This document shows, in pieces, positions 30,333 through 40,335 of a DNA stretch of 64,000 nucleotides. Numbering within the stretch: the stretch's first letter is position 1; every line of letters starts with the position of its first letter. The notes below the pieces were generated by a model. The model did no database searches. It was not told the DNA's origin and saw nothing but the letters and a program-made list of their open reading frames with translations. The stretch is from Lysobacteraceae bacterium (lineage in GTDB: Bacteria > Bdellovibrionota > UBA1018 > JAGTJX01): assembly GCA_023657465.1 (NCBI GenBank), contig JAGTJX010000001.1:648358-712357 (forward strand), in the 5' to 3' direction. A program made the translations under genes and the position numbers.

Positions 30333-30361
30333 TTGAAAAGTAGCTAGAGTGGCTATATAAT
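30333..30361 (+). promoter_or_regulatory. Sigma-70-type promoter of the TA module
   Basis: TTGAAA (30333-30338), 17 nt spacer, TATAAT (30356-30361). Confidence 0.75.
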
Positions 30362-30370
30362 ATAGCCACT
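30348..30370. promoter_or_regulatory. Palindromic operator for antitoxin autoregulation (candidate)
   Basis: AGTGGCTATAT-A-ATATAGCCACT, perfect 11-bp arms, overlaps -10 and abuts the antitoxin ATG. Confidence 0.75.
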
Positions 30371-30667
30371 ATGGCTAGAATGAAAAAATCACAAAATTCC
30401 ATTGGCATCAAAGAGCTGAAAGACCAGGCTTCATCTATTGTTCAATTAGTCAGAGATACAGGTAAGTCAGTGATTATCACCAAGAATAATCTGGCTATTG
30501 CTCGAATTGAACCTCTCCGCAAAACAGATTATTTACAAAGACTTTTGGATTTAGGATTTATTAGTACTACTCCAACCCAAAAATGGAATGAATTGGTTTT
30601 GGAAGGACCTGTATCGGAATCCAGTTTGGCAATGCAAGCAATCATTGATGAGAGAGAATCAGGATGA
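30371..30667 (+). CDS. Phd/YefM-family antitoxin
   Basis: SIGIKELKDQASSIVQLVRDTGKSVIITKNNLAIARIEPL; start overlaps toxin layout. Confidence 0.85.
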   Translation: MARMKKSQNSIGIKELKDQASSIVQLVRDTGKSVIITKNNLAIARIEPLRKTDYLQRLLDLGFISTTPTQKWNELVLEGPVSESSLAMQAIIDERESG

Positions 30668-31113
30668 AGCGATTCCTTTATTTGGATTCATCCATCATTG
30701 CGAGTTTAGCGGTTAGGGATTCTGAGCGTGAAAAGAAGATTTTCAAGAGTATAGAGACGTATGAGCATACTGGATCGAGTGAAATTTCGGTGGTTGAATG
30801 TCAGTCTGGCATCTCCTTTCAATATGCAAAGGATTCAGAGTTACGCTTGTATGCGGAGCAGAATTTGAATCGAATCATTGCAAGTTTGAGTCTATACTCT
30901 GTTAACTCATTGGTGCTAGGGCATGCGAGGTCACTGGTTAAGCAGTACCGTTCTACAATCGGATTAAGAACTTTGGACTCTATTCATCTATCAACTGCCA
31001 ACTTGGTTCAACAATCACTGAAGGAGGATGGTTTAACGATGGAATACTTAACAGGTGATAAAAGGCAGCACGAAGCATTTACCGCAGAAGGTTTTTTAGG
31101 GTACCTTCTTTAA
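30664..31113 (+). CDS. PIN-domain toxin, VapC-like
   Basis: LYLDSSIIASLAV, LRTLDSIHLSTANL, EYLTGDKRQHEAFTAEGF. Confidence 0.85.
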   Translation: MKRFLYLDSSIIASLAVRDSEREKKIFKSIETYEHTGSSEISVVECQSGISFQYAKDSELRLYAEQNLNRIIASLSLYSVNSLVLGHARSLVKQYRSTIGLRTLDSIHLSTANLVQQSLKEDGLTMEYLTGDKRQHEAFTAEGFLGYLL

Positions 31114-31135
31114 AATGTGTTAAATCGTAGGAATT

Positions 31136-32125
31136 GTGAGATTCAAGGTCAAAGCCCCAGCAAATATCGCACTCATCAAGTACATGGGTAAGGTCCATGG
31201 CTCAGCCAACCAGCCAGAGAACTCATCGATCTCCATGACACTCAATAATCTCTGCACCACAGCAGTGATTGAGCCCGCAGAAACTGAGACACGATTATTC
31301 TCTGCAGTCACTCTCGATGAGAAGTCCGTCAACAAAATCAAAACTCATATGAAGCGTCTCGATGCCAAACTTCCATCCCTGATGGAGATCAACACTCATC
31401 CGGTATCACTTCACACTCAGAATTCCTTTCCAGCTGGTACAGGAATTGCGTCTTCAGCTTCAAGTTTCGCAGCTATTACTGTCGCGTACTCACTCTCTCA
31501 GGCTCGGTCTCCTGAGAAGTTCTTTGAGAAGTTTCTAGCGGATGATGAGTTTCGTTCGCGTCTAGCGGATCTATCGCGCGAAGGATCAGGGAGTTCCTGC
31601 AGATCCTTCTTTGGTCCCATTACAGAATGGGATGAGAAAGGTGTGCGAGCGCTGGACTCTAAACTCGAACCCCTCATTGATCTCGTGGTCGTTGTGGATT
31701 CAAAACCCAAAACTGTTTCCTCAAGTGAAGCTCACGAACGAGTGAAGACTTCTCCAATGTGGGAGAAAAGGAAATCATCCGTAACTGAACGATTCTCTCG
31801 AATGAAATCAGCAATCGTAGATGGTGATCTCAAGACCGTGGCAGCGCTCTCATTCGATGATGCAATGGAGATGCACGAGCTCTTCCACACTTCGAAGCCA
31901 GGCTTCAGCTACATGGCTCCGCTCACTCATGCGGTGCTCGATTACATGAGTATGCACAAGACTCCAGAGATGATCATCACGCTTGATGCTGGACCGAACG
32001 TCCACATCATCCTCCCTAAGATGCAGGCGTTACAGCTCAGACAAAAACTCGCATCCGCCTTCCCGATGTTCCACATACTAGACGATAAGGCAGGTACAGG
32101 ACCTACGTTTGAGGTCATGGGATGA
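31136..32125 (+). CDS. mvaD: Diphosphomevalonate decarboxylase
   Basis: VKAPANIALIKYMGK, NSFPAGTGIASSASSFAAI, LSREGSGSSCRSFFGP, TLDAGPNVHIILP. Confidence 0.93.
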   Translation: MRFKVKAPANIALIKYMGKVHGSANQPENSSISMTLNNLCTTAVIEPAETETRLFSAVTLDEKSVNKIKTHMKRLDAKLPSLMEINTHPVSLHTQNSFPAGTGIASSASSFAAITVAYSLSQARSPEKFFEKFLADDEFRSRLADLSREGSGSSCRSFFGPITEWDEKGVRALDSKLEPLIDLVVVVDSKPKTVSSSEAHERVKTSPMWEKRKSSVTERFSRMKSAIVDGDLKTVAALSFDDAMEMHELFHTSKPGFSYMAPLTHAVLDYMSMHKTPEMIITLDAGPNVHIILPKMQALQLRQKLASAFPMFHILDDKAGTGPTFEVMG

Positions 32126-32946
32126 AGGAGTTCACGATCCCAGGTAAGTGGATCTTAATCGGCGAGCATGCTGTTGTGAGAGGCAAACCAGCAATCGCGT
32201 TTCCTCATGAGGATAAGGGGCTTAAGTTCGAATGGACAGAAGACCTCACTCAGAAGAAAGTCGTAATCCAATCGCCCTGGAACGATGCTCTTAAGTCTGC
32301 GCTAGGTAAACTCTCTCAGCTCATCAAACTTGATCTTAATCTGAAGTTGAAAGGCACTCTCAAAGTTTCAGGCAATCTTCCCGCGCGCGCAGGTTTTGGA
32401 TCTTCGGCGGCACTGTGTGTGGGATTAGTGAGACTCTGTAACGAACTCTCCTTCATCCGGGTGAATGACAGTGAGGCAAGGAGCCTTGCAACTGAGCTTG
32501 AGAACATTTTTCACGGAACGAGTAGTGGATTAGACATTGCTACAGTGATGAGTACGAAGCCCATTTGGTTCCAAAAAGGTGCAGAACCTAAGCCCATAGA
32601 ACTCGGCGGAAAATTCAAATTCACCTTTCACGATACCGAGACACGTTCAGAGACTCGCTCTACTGTAGCCCGTGTACAAGAACTCACTGCCCAAGATCCA
32701 ACCCGCGCCTTACAGATCGATAACCGCATGGAAGTGGCCACATTTCATGCGCTTCAGGCGCTTCTCGCAGGCAAGCCTCAAGCACTAGCCCAATGTATGA
32801 ACCAAGCCCAAACCTGCTTCGATGATTGGGGTTTAACGCAGGAAGCTCACAAAACTCAGATCGAGGAGCTCAAAAACCAAGGCGCTTTAGCGGTCAAATA
32901 CACAGGCGCAGGATCCGGGGGGTTTTTGGTGGCCTTGTGGACATAA
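32122..32946 (+). CDS. mvk: Mevalonate kinase
   Basis: GKWILIGEHAVVRGKPAIAFP, LPARAGFGSSAALCVGL, HGTSSGLDIA, VKYTGAGSGGFLVAL. Confidence 0.88.
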   Translation: MKEFTIPGKWILIGEHAVVRGKPAIAFPHEDKGLKFEWTEDLTQKKVVIQSPWNDALKSALGKLSQLIKLDLNLKLKGTLKVSGNLPARAGFGSSAALCVGLVRLCNELSFIRVNDSEARSLATELENIFHGTSSGLDIATVMSTKPIWFQKGAEPKPIELGGKFKFTFHDTETRSETRSTVARVQELTAQDPTRALQIDNRMEVATFHALQALLAGKPQALAQCMNQAQTCFDDWGLTQEAHKTQIEELKNQGALAVKYTGAGSGGFLVALWT

Positions 32947-33018
32947 ATTCGTTATACGGTGAATCACTTTATTTAATTTTTTTGTAACATTTAAATGTAT
33001 TGGGAGGAGGTGAAACTC

Positions 33019-33222
33019 ATGGCAGGAATAACAGTTCGTGAAGGCGACTCTTTTGAGGCAGCCATCAAGAAATTCAAGAAGCACTGTGAAAAAGCAGGAA
33101 CCCTAGCTGAAGTGCGTAAGCGTGAGCATTTTGAAAAACCTTCTGTAAAAAGAAAGAAAAAACAAATCGCAGCCCGCAAGCGTAACGTAAAAAAAGTACG
33201 CGGCCCAAGACGTTCTTACTAA
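33019..33222 (+). CDS. rpsU: 30S ribosomal protein S21
   Basis: [48 protein letters not shown] ggaggaggtg before ATG at 33019. Confidence 0.95.
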   Translation: MAGITVREGDSFEAAIKKFKKHCEKAGTLAEVRKREHFEKPSVKRKKKQIAARKRNVKKVRGPRRSY

Positions 33223-33240
33223 TTTAATAAGATGAAAGAG

Positions 33241-33272
33241 GGTTCCAAAGTTTTTGGAACCTTCTTTTATTT
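33241..33272 (+). terminator. Intrinsic terminator/attenuator between rpsU and yqeY
   Basis: GGTTCCAAA-GTT-TTTGGAACC then TTCTTTTATTT. Confidence 0.7.
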
Positions 33273-33284
33273 GAAAGGCTACAT

Positions 33285-33734
33285 ATGGCAACTTTAAAAC
33301 AAAGATTATCAGAAACCATTAAGACAGCGATGAAGTCGGGAGACAAAGACACTCTCACTTACGCGCGTACTCTTCACGCAGCGATTCGCAAAAAAGAAAT
33401 TGACGATCGAGTCGATCTCGTCGATGCAGACGTACAAAAACTTGTTTCAACAGCAATGAAGCAACGCCAAGATTCTATTTCACAATTCAAACAAGGCGGT
33501 CGTGAAGACCTCGTTGCTAAAGAAGAAGCAGAACTCAAATTCTTACTCACCTTCATGCCTGCTCAAATGTCAGAGGCAGAAGTCCGCACGATCGTTGAAG
33601 CATCGGTCGCAGAAGCTGGAGCAACAAGCGCTAAGGACATGGGTAAAGTGATGAAAGTCCTCATGCCAAAAGTACAAGGTAAAGCAGACGGCGCTCTCGT
33701 TCAGAGAATCGTTAAAGAGAAGTTAGGATCGTAG
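33285..33734 (+). CDS. yqeY: GatB/YqeY domain protein
   Basis: LKQRLSETIKTAMKSGDKDTLTYARTLHAAIRKKEID, EAELKFLLTFMPAQMSEAEV, GKVMKVLMPKVQGKADG. Confidence 0.9.
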   Translation: MATLKQRLSETIKTAMKSGDKDTLTYARTLHAAIRKKEIDDRVDLVDADVQKLVSTAMKQRQDSISQFKQGGREDLVAKEEAELKFLLTFMPAQMSEAEVRTIVEASVAEAGATSAKDMGKVMKVLMPKVQGKADGALVQRIVKEKLGS

Positions 33735-33752
33735 ATCCTAACTGCTTAATTT

Positions 33753-34349
33753 CTAGGTTTTCTTCTTTTGTCTTTGTTTTACAGAAATTTTCGCGGCAGT
33801 TTTTGGCAGCTGGTTGATCACGTCACGTGCGACTGCTGATTGAGTTTTTACTGCGCGCTTGAGTTCACCTGTTTTTTTGATTTTAATATCAGGACAGAAT
33901 TTTCCGTTCTCGTATCCATTCTTCAGTAACAACCGGACTTGTCGTTCTTCAGAAGCTACTTTTTTAGGCAGAGGTTTGTGCAGAGTCTTTTTGTAGTATT
34001 TTTTTGTGATTTTCTTTACGAATATATTGAGCTCTTGTGAGTCGGGATTAGCGTAGGCAGCTTCGAGATATTTTTTGAGATCTCCGATTTGAGCAGCTGC
34101 TTTTTTACCTTTGGAAGAGGAGTTGATGAGGGCTACGCGGTTTTTGGTTACATTTTTCTTTTCGAAGCTTGAGATCACCAGAAGGCCTGGCGTCCACTTC
34201 TCACCATGCGCTGCGGCTGATTCGTAAGCTTCGCGACATACAGGAACAGTCGTGCTGACTACGATTGGGTTTTCAACTTCGAATTGGGTGATGTACTCAA
34301 TCGGAGGCTGAGAGAGAGCTGAGTGAAATAAAAAGGCGAATAACCACAT
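33753..34349 (-). CDS. Basic secreted hypothetical protein
   Basis: Signal peptide MWLFAFLFHSALS; Lys-rich; opposite strand to flanking yqeY and dnaG. Confidence 0.55.
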   Translation of the reverse strand: MWLFAFLFHSALSQPPIEYITQFEVENPIVVSTTVPVCREAYESAAAHGEKWTPGLLVISSFEKKNVTKNRVALINSSSKGKKAAAQIGDLKKYLEAAYANPDSQELNIFVKKITKKYYKKTLHKPLPKKVASEERQVRLLLKNGYENGKFCPDIKIKKTGELKRAVKTQSAVARDVINQLPKTAAKISVKQRQKKKT

Positions 34350-34450
34350 AGCTCTATTATTTTATCGGGTTTATCAGAATATTGGAACGTGGCATTATTT
34401 TGGCTCTTATTGCGTACCTGAAGGAGATTAGGTAGAGCATAGGCGGGGGA

Positions 34451-36319
34451 TTGGTTTTGAAAATTCCAAATGAGTTTCTCAGCGAAATCCGTAAGACCAT
34501 TAATCTGGTCGATATCGTTTCAGAAACAGTGAGTCTTAAAAAAACGGGACATAACTGGGTGGGGCTCTGTCCCTTCCATTCTGAGCGCTCTCCCTCGTTC
34601 ACCGTTCACGAAACCAAAAACCTTTTCCACTGCCATGGTTGTAAGTCGGGCGGAGATCTCTTCGCCTACGTTCAGAAGCTTCATGGACTTTCATTCATGG
34701 AATCTGTTCTTGATCTTGCTGATCGCGCGAAACTCAAAGTCCCTGCAGGAGTGGGAAGTGATTCCTCAGATCCTAAGGTCGCAGCGGCTCAAGAAGCGTT
34801 CAGGTTCAAGAAGTCTACCGCGCACAAGCTCAATTTGTTTTCTGCTCAATTCTTCAGAAAGCAACTCTCACAGAATAATAAAGTTCAAGATTACCTCACT
34901 ACTCGAGGTGTGAATGCGGAAGAAATTAGAAACTTCCAAATCGGCTACTCACCAAATGAATGGGAAGCGCTCTCTGGTCATCTCGCAAAGTCTAAAGCTC
35001 CGATGGACTTGGCATCTGAGCTCGGTCTTGCAAAGAACTCTACAAAATCCAATTCTCAATCTGGCTACTTCGATCTTTTCCGTGACCGAGTCATGTTTCC
35101 GATCATCAATCTCATGGGACACGTGCAGGCGTTTGGAGGACGAGCACTGGATAAGTCTGAGGGACCTAAGTTCCTCAATTCTCAAGATTCGTTTCTCTAC
35201 AAGAAGTCAGAAACCCTCTTCGGTCTCTTCCAGGCGCAGAAATATATCCGTGTGGAAGATTGCGTGATGGTCGTTGAAGGATACTTCGATGTGGTCACTC
35301 TCCATTCTCATGGGATCAGAAACGTTGTCGCAGTCTGTGGTACAGCACTCACTCCTCAGCATTTGAAACTTCTCCGTAGGCTTGCTTCCCGAGTGATTGT
35401 CCTCTTCGATGCGGATAGAGCGGGTATGGATGGAGCAAACAAGGCGATGTTAGTGGGACTGGAGAGTGGCTTCGTTGTTCAGGGACTCATTCTTCCTACG
35501 AAGCAAGATCCTGATGAATTCGTTATGTCAAGTGGGGCAGAAGCATTGAAGGCTCTCATGGCCACTGCGCCTGCTCTCATTGATCTGGGAATCAAAGAGC
35601 AGCTTGAACTTGCGAAACAAAGTCCTCAGTCAAAAACCGTAGCGATTAAGAAAATCAAATCCTGGCTTGATGTTTACACCGATCATGTCGGAGTCGAAGT
35701 GCGTTGGAAGGAAGTCGAGACCGCTCTTGGAGTTTCAAGGCAGGCGCTATTTGGTAGAAGCTCGCCTCAACAACCAGCTTCAATACCGATCGAAGCCAAG
35801 CTTCCACTCCCTTTACCGATGACGGTGCTCAAAAACAGAGTTTTAGAGCGTTTTGAAACGATCCTCATGACAGCCCTCATTCGCTGGGATGAATTCGGAA
35901 AAGTGGTGCTTGAGTGTCGAAACTTAATACCAAATGAGAAAAAATTATACGATGTCTTTGTCCATTCTGAGGCTAAAGCATTGGCAGAGCAGCTCATTTC
36001 AGAACCAGGGTTCTATAATCAGATTAAACAAGCTCCTGAGTGGGTCCTTGAAAAGCTTACAGATTCAGCACTCATTTCCGTTATAACGCAGGCCTTGGTC
36101 GCGGATCGTTCGCCTGTCAACGCAGACCAAGTGCGTTTAGCAATAAAACAAGGCGTGAAGGGACTTTGGGCACGCTTTTCGCATGAACTAAAAATTGCGA
36201 TCAAGGTTGCAGAGAGCAGCCAAGACCACGATTTGAAAGAGAAATTGCTCAAGGATTATCTTGACGTTCAGCGAAAAATGAAGGAATTTCAGGGAACTTA
36301 TGACCAAAGCTCAGACTAG
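34451..36319 (+). CDS. dnaG: DNA primase
   Basis: Zinc motif [63 protein letters not shown] start. Confidence 0.95.
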   Translation: MVLKIPNEFLSEIRKTINLVDIVSETVSLKKTGHNWVGLCPFHSERSPSFTVHETKNLFHCHGCKSGGDLFAYVQKLHGLSFMESVLDLADRAKLKVPAGVGSDSSDPKVAAAQEAFRFKKSTAHKLNLFSAQFFRKQLSQNNKVQDYLTTRGVNAEEIRNFQIGYSPNEWEALSGHLAKSKAPMDLASELGLAKNSTKSNSQSGYFDLFRDRVMFPIINLMGHVQAFGGRALDKSEGPKFLNSQDSFLYKKSETLFGLFQAQKYIRVEDCVMVVEGYFDVVTLHSHGIRNVVAVCGTALTPQHLKLLRRLASRVIVLFDADRAGMDGANKAMLVGLESGFVVQGLILPTKQDPDEFVMSSGAEALKALMATAPALIDLGIKEQLELAKQSPQSKTVAIKKIKSWLDVYTDHVGVEVRWKEVETALGVSRQALFGRSSPQQPASIPIEAKLPLPLPMTVLKNRVLERFETILMTALIRWDEFGKVVLECRNLIPNEKKLYDVFVHSEAKALAEQLISEPGFYNQIKQAPEWVLEKLTDSALISVITQALVADRSPVNADQVRLAIKQGVKGLWARFSHELKIAIKVAESSQDHDLKEKLLKDYLDVQRKMKEFQGTYDQSSD

Positions 36320-38114
36320 CTCCATCAAGGAAAACAAGGATATTAAAAAGTTATTAGATCTGGGGGTTCAGCGTGGGTTCCTCACGTTTGAAGAAGTTCA
36401 TGAGCTCATGCCTTCGGACATTCTAGAACCAGCACTCATCGACGAAGTGATGCTGCTATTAGGTGAGAATGAAATTGAAGTCATTGATGTGACTAAGCCT
36501 CGCAAAGAAGATGAAGATCTTGAAGTCGGTGCAGGTGGTACTCCAGCAACAGGTTCAGGATTCTTAGATGAGAGTGCAGAAGCAGAAGACAAGCCTACAC
36601 CAGCAGAAGCAGCAGCAGCTCGTGGCGCAGATCCAGTAAAACTTTATTTGAAAAAAATGGGCAGCGTCTCACTCCTCACTCGTGAAGGCGAAGTCGTTAT
36701 TGCTAAGAGAATCGAAGAAGGCGAAATCGAAATCCTGCGTGCGCTTCTAGCCTCTAAACTTGGAACTCTCGCGATCGTCGATCTCGGCGAGCGCTTAGAG
36801 ACAGCAAAAACTAAAGTGAAAGACGTCATCCGCGGCGTGGAAGAAGAAGTTTCACTAGATGATGAACGCGTTTACTTAGATAAAGTGATGAAAGCCGTCA
36901 CTAAGGTGAAGGCACTTCTTTCTTACCAAGAGAAGATCGATAAGAAGCTTGTAGGACCAGAGTCCAAGCTCACTCCTGCAAAAGAAAAAGAACTCATCCG
37001 TGCTGAAATCAAAAAGCGTGAGCGACACGTTGAGCAAGGTTTCGAGAACATTGCGTTCAACCGTAAGACGATCAACGTACTCTCTGCGAAGATCAAAGAA
37101 TACTGGGGTCGTGGTAAGGAACTCACTGACGAGCAGAACAAAATTTATAAATACCTCCTCTTAAAAGACCCTAAGGAGATGAAAGACATCGTTCGTGAAT
37201 TCAAAAAAGGTGGACCAGGTCTCCCTGAATTCTTGAAGAAGTATGACGTCACAGAACAAAAATTAGCTCAGCTCATTCAGCAAGAAGAAGACATTGATCG
37301 CAAGCTCTCTCGTCTTGAAGAAGAAGCAGGCGTTGATTTCGTTGAGATGAAACGTATTAACGATTCACTTCAGATCGGTGAGCGCAAAGCCGACTATGCG
37401 AAGTCTGAACTTGTTGAAGCGAACTTACGTCTCGTGGTTTCCATCGCTAAGAAATACACCAACCGTGGATTACAATTCTTGGATCTCATTCAAGAAGGTA
37501 ACATCGGTCTCATGAAGGCTGTTGATAAGTTCGAATACCGCCGTGGATACAAATTCTCTACTTACGCTACTTGGTGGATCAGACAGGCGATCACACGTGC
37601 GATTGCCGACCAAGCGCGCACGATCCGTATTCCTGTGCACATGATTGAGACGATCAACAAACTCGTTCGTACCTCTCGTCAGCTCGTTCAGTCACTCGGA
37701 CGCGAAGCAACTCCTGAAGAGATCGCAGTGAAGATGGAGATGCCGGTTGATAAGGTCCGTAAGGTTCTTAAAATTGCAAAAGAGCCGATCTCTCTCGAAA
37801 CACCTATCGGTGAAGAGGAAGATTCGTCATTGGGCGACTTCATTGAAGATAAGAAAATCATCAATCCAAACGAAGCAGTCATCAACGTGGATCTTTCTGA
37901 ACAAACCAGAAAAGTTCTTGCGACATTGACTCCTCGTGAAGAAAAAGTCCTCCGTATGCGTTTTGGTATCGGTGAGAAGTCCGACCACACTTTGGAAGAA
38001 GTGGGACAAGACTTCTTCGTTACTCGTGAACGTATTCGTCAGATCGAAGCTAAGGCGCTTCGCAAACTGCGTCATCCTTCACGCGCGAAACTTCTCAAAT
38101 CGTTCGTTGATTGA
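36300..38114 (+). CDS. rpoD: RNA polymerase sigma factor RpoD
   Basis: [78 protein letters not shown], region 4 [10 protein letters not shown]. Confidence 0.96.
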   Translation: MTKAQTSSIKENKDIKKLLDLGVQRGFLTFEEVHELMPSDILEPALIDEVMLLLGENEIEVIDVTKPRKEDEDLEVGAGGTPATGSGFLDESAEAEDKPTPAEAAAARGADPVKLYLKKMGSVSLLTREGEVVIAKRIEEGEIEILRALLASKLGTLAIVDLGERLETAKTKVKDVIRGVEEEVSLDDERVYLDKVMKAVTKVKALLSYQEKIDKKLVGPESKLTPAKEKELIRAEIKKRERHVEQGFENIAFNRKTINVLSAKIKEYWGRGKELTDEQNKIYKYLLLKDPKEMKDIVREFKKGGPGLPEFLKKYDVTEQKLAQLIQQEEDIDRKLSRLEEEAGVDFVEMKRINDSLQIGERKADYAKSELVEANLRLVVSIAKKYTNRGLQFLDLIQEGNIGLMKAVDKFEYRRGYKFSTYATWWIRQAITRAIADQARTIRIPVHMIETINKLVRTSRQLVQSLGREATPEEIAVKMEMPVDKVRKVLKIAKEPISLETPIGEEEDSSLGDFIEDKKIINPNEAVINVDLSEQTRKVLATLTPREEKVLRMRFGIGEKSDHTLEEVGQDFFVTRERIRQIEAKALRKLRHPSRAKLLKSFVD

Positions 38115-38123
38115 GCAAGCGGG

Positions 38124-38148
38124 AAAAAATGACTAAACGTCATTTTTT
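38124..38148 (+). terminator. rpoD intrinsic terminator
   Basis: AAAAAATGAC-TAAAC-GTCATTTTTT. Confidence 0.75.
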
Positions 38149-38194
38149 CGTGCGAAGCTCCAGGTGTTCGAGGTAATTTACTCTAACAGTCTGT

Positions 38195-38271
38195 AGGCCC
38201 ATAGCTCAGCTGGTTAGAGCAGTCCGCTCATAACGGATTGGTCGGGGGTTCGAGTCCCTCTGGGCCTACCA
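38195..38271 (+). tRNA. tRNA with CAT anticodon, probably tRNA-Ile2 (lysidine-modified) rather than Met
   Basis: Full cloverleaf: acceptor AGGCCCA/TGGGCCT, anticodon loop CTCATAA, T-loop TTCGAGT, encoded CCA; C4-G69 and C5-G68 fit TilS determinants. Confidence 0.85.
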
Positions 38272-38358
38272 ATTTCAAATTTCGGATTTCATGGTTGTCA
38301 CTCTTCATGTACATTGCTCCGGCTCGGGTAGCTTGTGTTTAAATTGTTGGCGCGTCTT

Positions 38359-39258
38359 TTAGTGAATTAATATCTTATTCCAGATCTCTTTGACGGTATT
38401 TTCTGATTCTGTCGGATAAGGAGATTGAAACTCCACTTCGTGAATGAGTTTTGCTGAAAAATGAGTTTTTTCATTGGCTAAATCATTTTGAGATAACTGA
38501 AGTTCGTACGAAATTGGACTATGTTTTTCAATCCAACGAAAAATAAGTTCTGGATCAGGGATCATGAAGAAGTGTCCATCTTGTTCATCGACAGCCCACT
38601 CTTTGCGTCGGTAGATTTTTAAGGGACTTGTGTGTTCGAGTAAATCTTTGGGAAGATAAAGCTCACGCATCCAATCCAAAATCGGGACTTGTGCATTGAG
38701 AGCCCGATTCATAAACCACATTACAAAATCCGCACATCCAGCACCCAATCCTGAGCTTGCGATCTGCCCGCCACGATAGTGTCTAAACGAACCAGCACGA
38801 ATCCAAAGATCCAAAAATATTAACATCTCTTCCATAACAGTATCTGAGACAGGGATTTGTATGCTGGCTAATCGACCGTCTTCAGATGCACGATTAAGAA
38901 AGTTCAGACTGTCTTCTGCTGAGTCGAGATCACCATCAAAATCATAATAAAGTGAACTTAAACCAAGGCCTTTACGGATAGTCGTTGAAAATGTTTGAAG
39001 TTTTCGTGCACTCGTCATGGAGGTCATCCAAGAGTGCTGGCCATGTCTGAGTTCGATCAGGATATGTCCGTTCGGAGCATAGCTACTTTTAACAGAGTTC
39101 AAAATTGTAGAAGTCAGTAGGCTACGAGGAGAAATCCAGTTGGTGGGTCTTGGGGCGGAAATCGCGTAGACGATTAGTTCATCGGCTTGTGATACTAATG
39201 CTAGGCTTCCACAAAAAGAAGCGAACATTAGGCTGAGTTTAATCCCCCTCAAAATCAT
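38359..39258 (-). CDS. Secreted paralog A of a three-member family with conserved His/Cys motifs
   Basis: Signal peptide; YAPNGHILIEL, LYYDFDGDLD, FRHYRGG, GAGCADF, IPDPELIFRW. Confidence 0.7.
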   Translation of the reverse strand: MILRGIKLSLMFASFCGSLALVSQADELIVYAISAPRPTNWISPRSLLTSTILNSVKSSYAPNGHILIELRHGQHSWMTSMTSARKLQTFSTTIRKGLGLSSLYYDFDGDLDSAEDSLNFLNRASEDGRLASIQIPVSDTVMEEMLIFLDLWIRAGSFRHYRGGQIASSGLGAGCADFVMWFMNRALNAQVPILDWMRELYLPKDLLEHTSPLKIYRRKEWAVDEQDGHFFMIPDPELIFRWIEKHSPISYELQLSQNDLANEKTHFSAKLIHEVEFQSPYPTESENTVKEIWNKILIH

Positions 39259-39300
39259 TCGGTAAGAATAGCCTCAAAAGGATAGGGTTTCCAACATTGT

Positions 39301-40251
39301 TTAAAGCTTGATTTTTTTCCAATGGGCAATAATCGTTTGTTCTGACTCTCGAGAGTAAGGGGTTTGAAAGCGAATCATTGAGTCATCTAAGGTTTCCTGT
39401 GGTTGGAATTCATCAGGGAAGATTGTGACCCTTTTGGTAAAAGGAGCACTGTATGTCATAATCCACTTCGTCATTTTCTCTGGGTCTGGAATTGAAAACT
39501 TCAACCCCTCTTTTGCTGACTTAGCCCAAGGAATCGTGCTTTTTAGTATACTCGAAATTGAAACCTTCTTTGATTTTCGACCGGGGGCTTCTTGTAACAA
39601 CTCATAAGGTAAGTGAACTGTTCGCATCCATTGGTCTGAAGGGAGATGTCCTTTCATAGCCAATTCAATAAAATACACAGCAAAATCAGCACATCCAGAT
39701 CCTTCGCCTTTTGGAACATTTTTATTACCGCCATAATGTCGGAACGATCCAAATTCAATCCAGTTACTCATAAACTCCATAAGAAGATCAGCTTTCTCAT
39801 CGGTCAGCTGGACTTGAATAATCGCAAGTCGATTGGCATCGGCCGCTTTTTTGATTTCTTCTTTTGTTGTTATTGAAGAATCTAGATCACCACTGAATTC
39901 GCGAATCATGGCCGAAAGACCATACTCATGATAAAAAGTGTCCCAAAGCGTCTTCATTTTATTAGTACGACCCATTCCTGTCAGAACTTCGCTCACGCCA
40001 TAAGCGTTTGGCCTCCGGGTTTTAACATGCACAGCTAGGTGGCCATTAGGAGCGTAATCCAAACTCAGTCCATTCCATAGAGTGGTTCTAAGTAGACTCT
40101 TGGGACTTGACCAATCCAAGGGTTTCGGAGGATCAATAACAAAAATTTGTAGATAAGGAGTCTGAATTTTTCGCTCTTTGGCTAAAGTTTGATTGGCCAT
40201 TAAAGATAGCATAATCATCACAGCTAGTCGTAACACCATGGCGCCATACAT
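39301..40251 (-). CDS. Secreted paralog B of the same family
   Basis: Signal peptide; YAPNGHLAVHV, FSGDLD, FRHYGG, GSGCADF, IPDPEKMTKW. Confidence 0.7.
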   Translation of the reverse strand: MYGAMVLRLAVMIMLSLMANQTLAKERKIQTPYLQIFVIDPPKPLDWSSPKSLLRTTLWNGLSLDYAPNGHLAVHVKTRRPNAYGVSEVLTGMGRTNKMKTLWDTFYHEYGLSAMIREFSGDLDSSITTKEEIKKAADANRLAIIQVQLTDEKADLLMEFMSNWIEFGSFRHYGGNKNVPKGEGSGCADFAVYFIELAMKGHLPSDQWMRTVHLPYELLQEAPGRKSKKVSISSILKSTIPWAKSAKEGLKFSIPDPEKMTKWIMTYSAPFTKRVTIFPDEFQPQETLDDSMIRFQTPYSRESEQTIIAHWKKIKL

Positions 40252-40335
40252 AGTCTGTTTTTCTTATTTTGTATATTATCTCTATTTATTTTTTTTATTC
40301 AATTCGAACAAGGACTTATTTGCAATCTGTCTACA

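Noticed and set aside
34635-35267. Plus-strand frame-shifted ORFs inside dnaG
   Set aside because: Alternative frame of a well-supported dnaG; no motifs.
37827-38075. Antisense ORF at the rpoD 3' end
   Set aside because: Opposite highly conserved region 4 of RpoD; shadow ORF.
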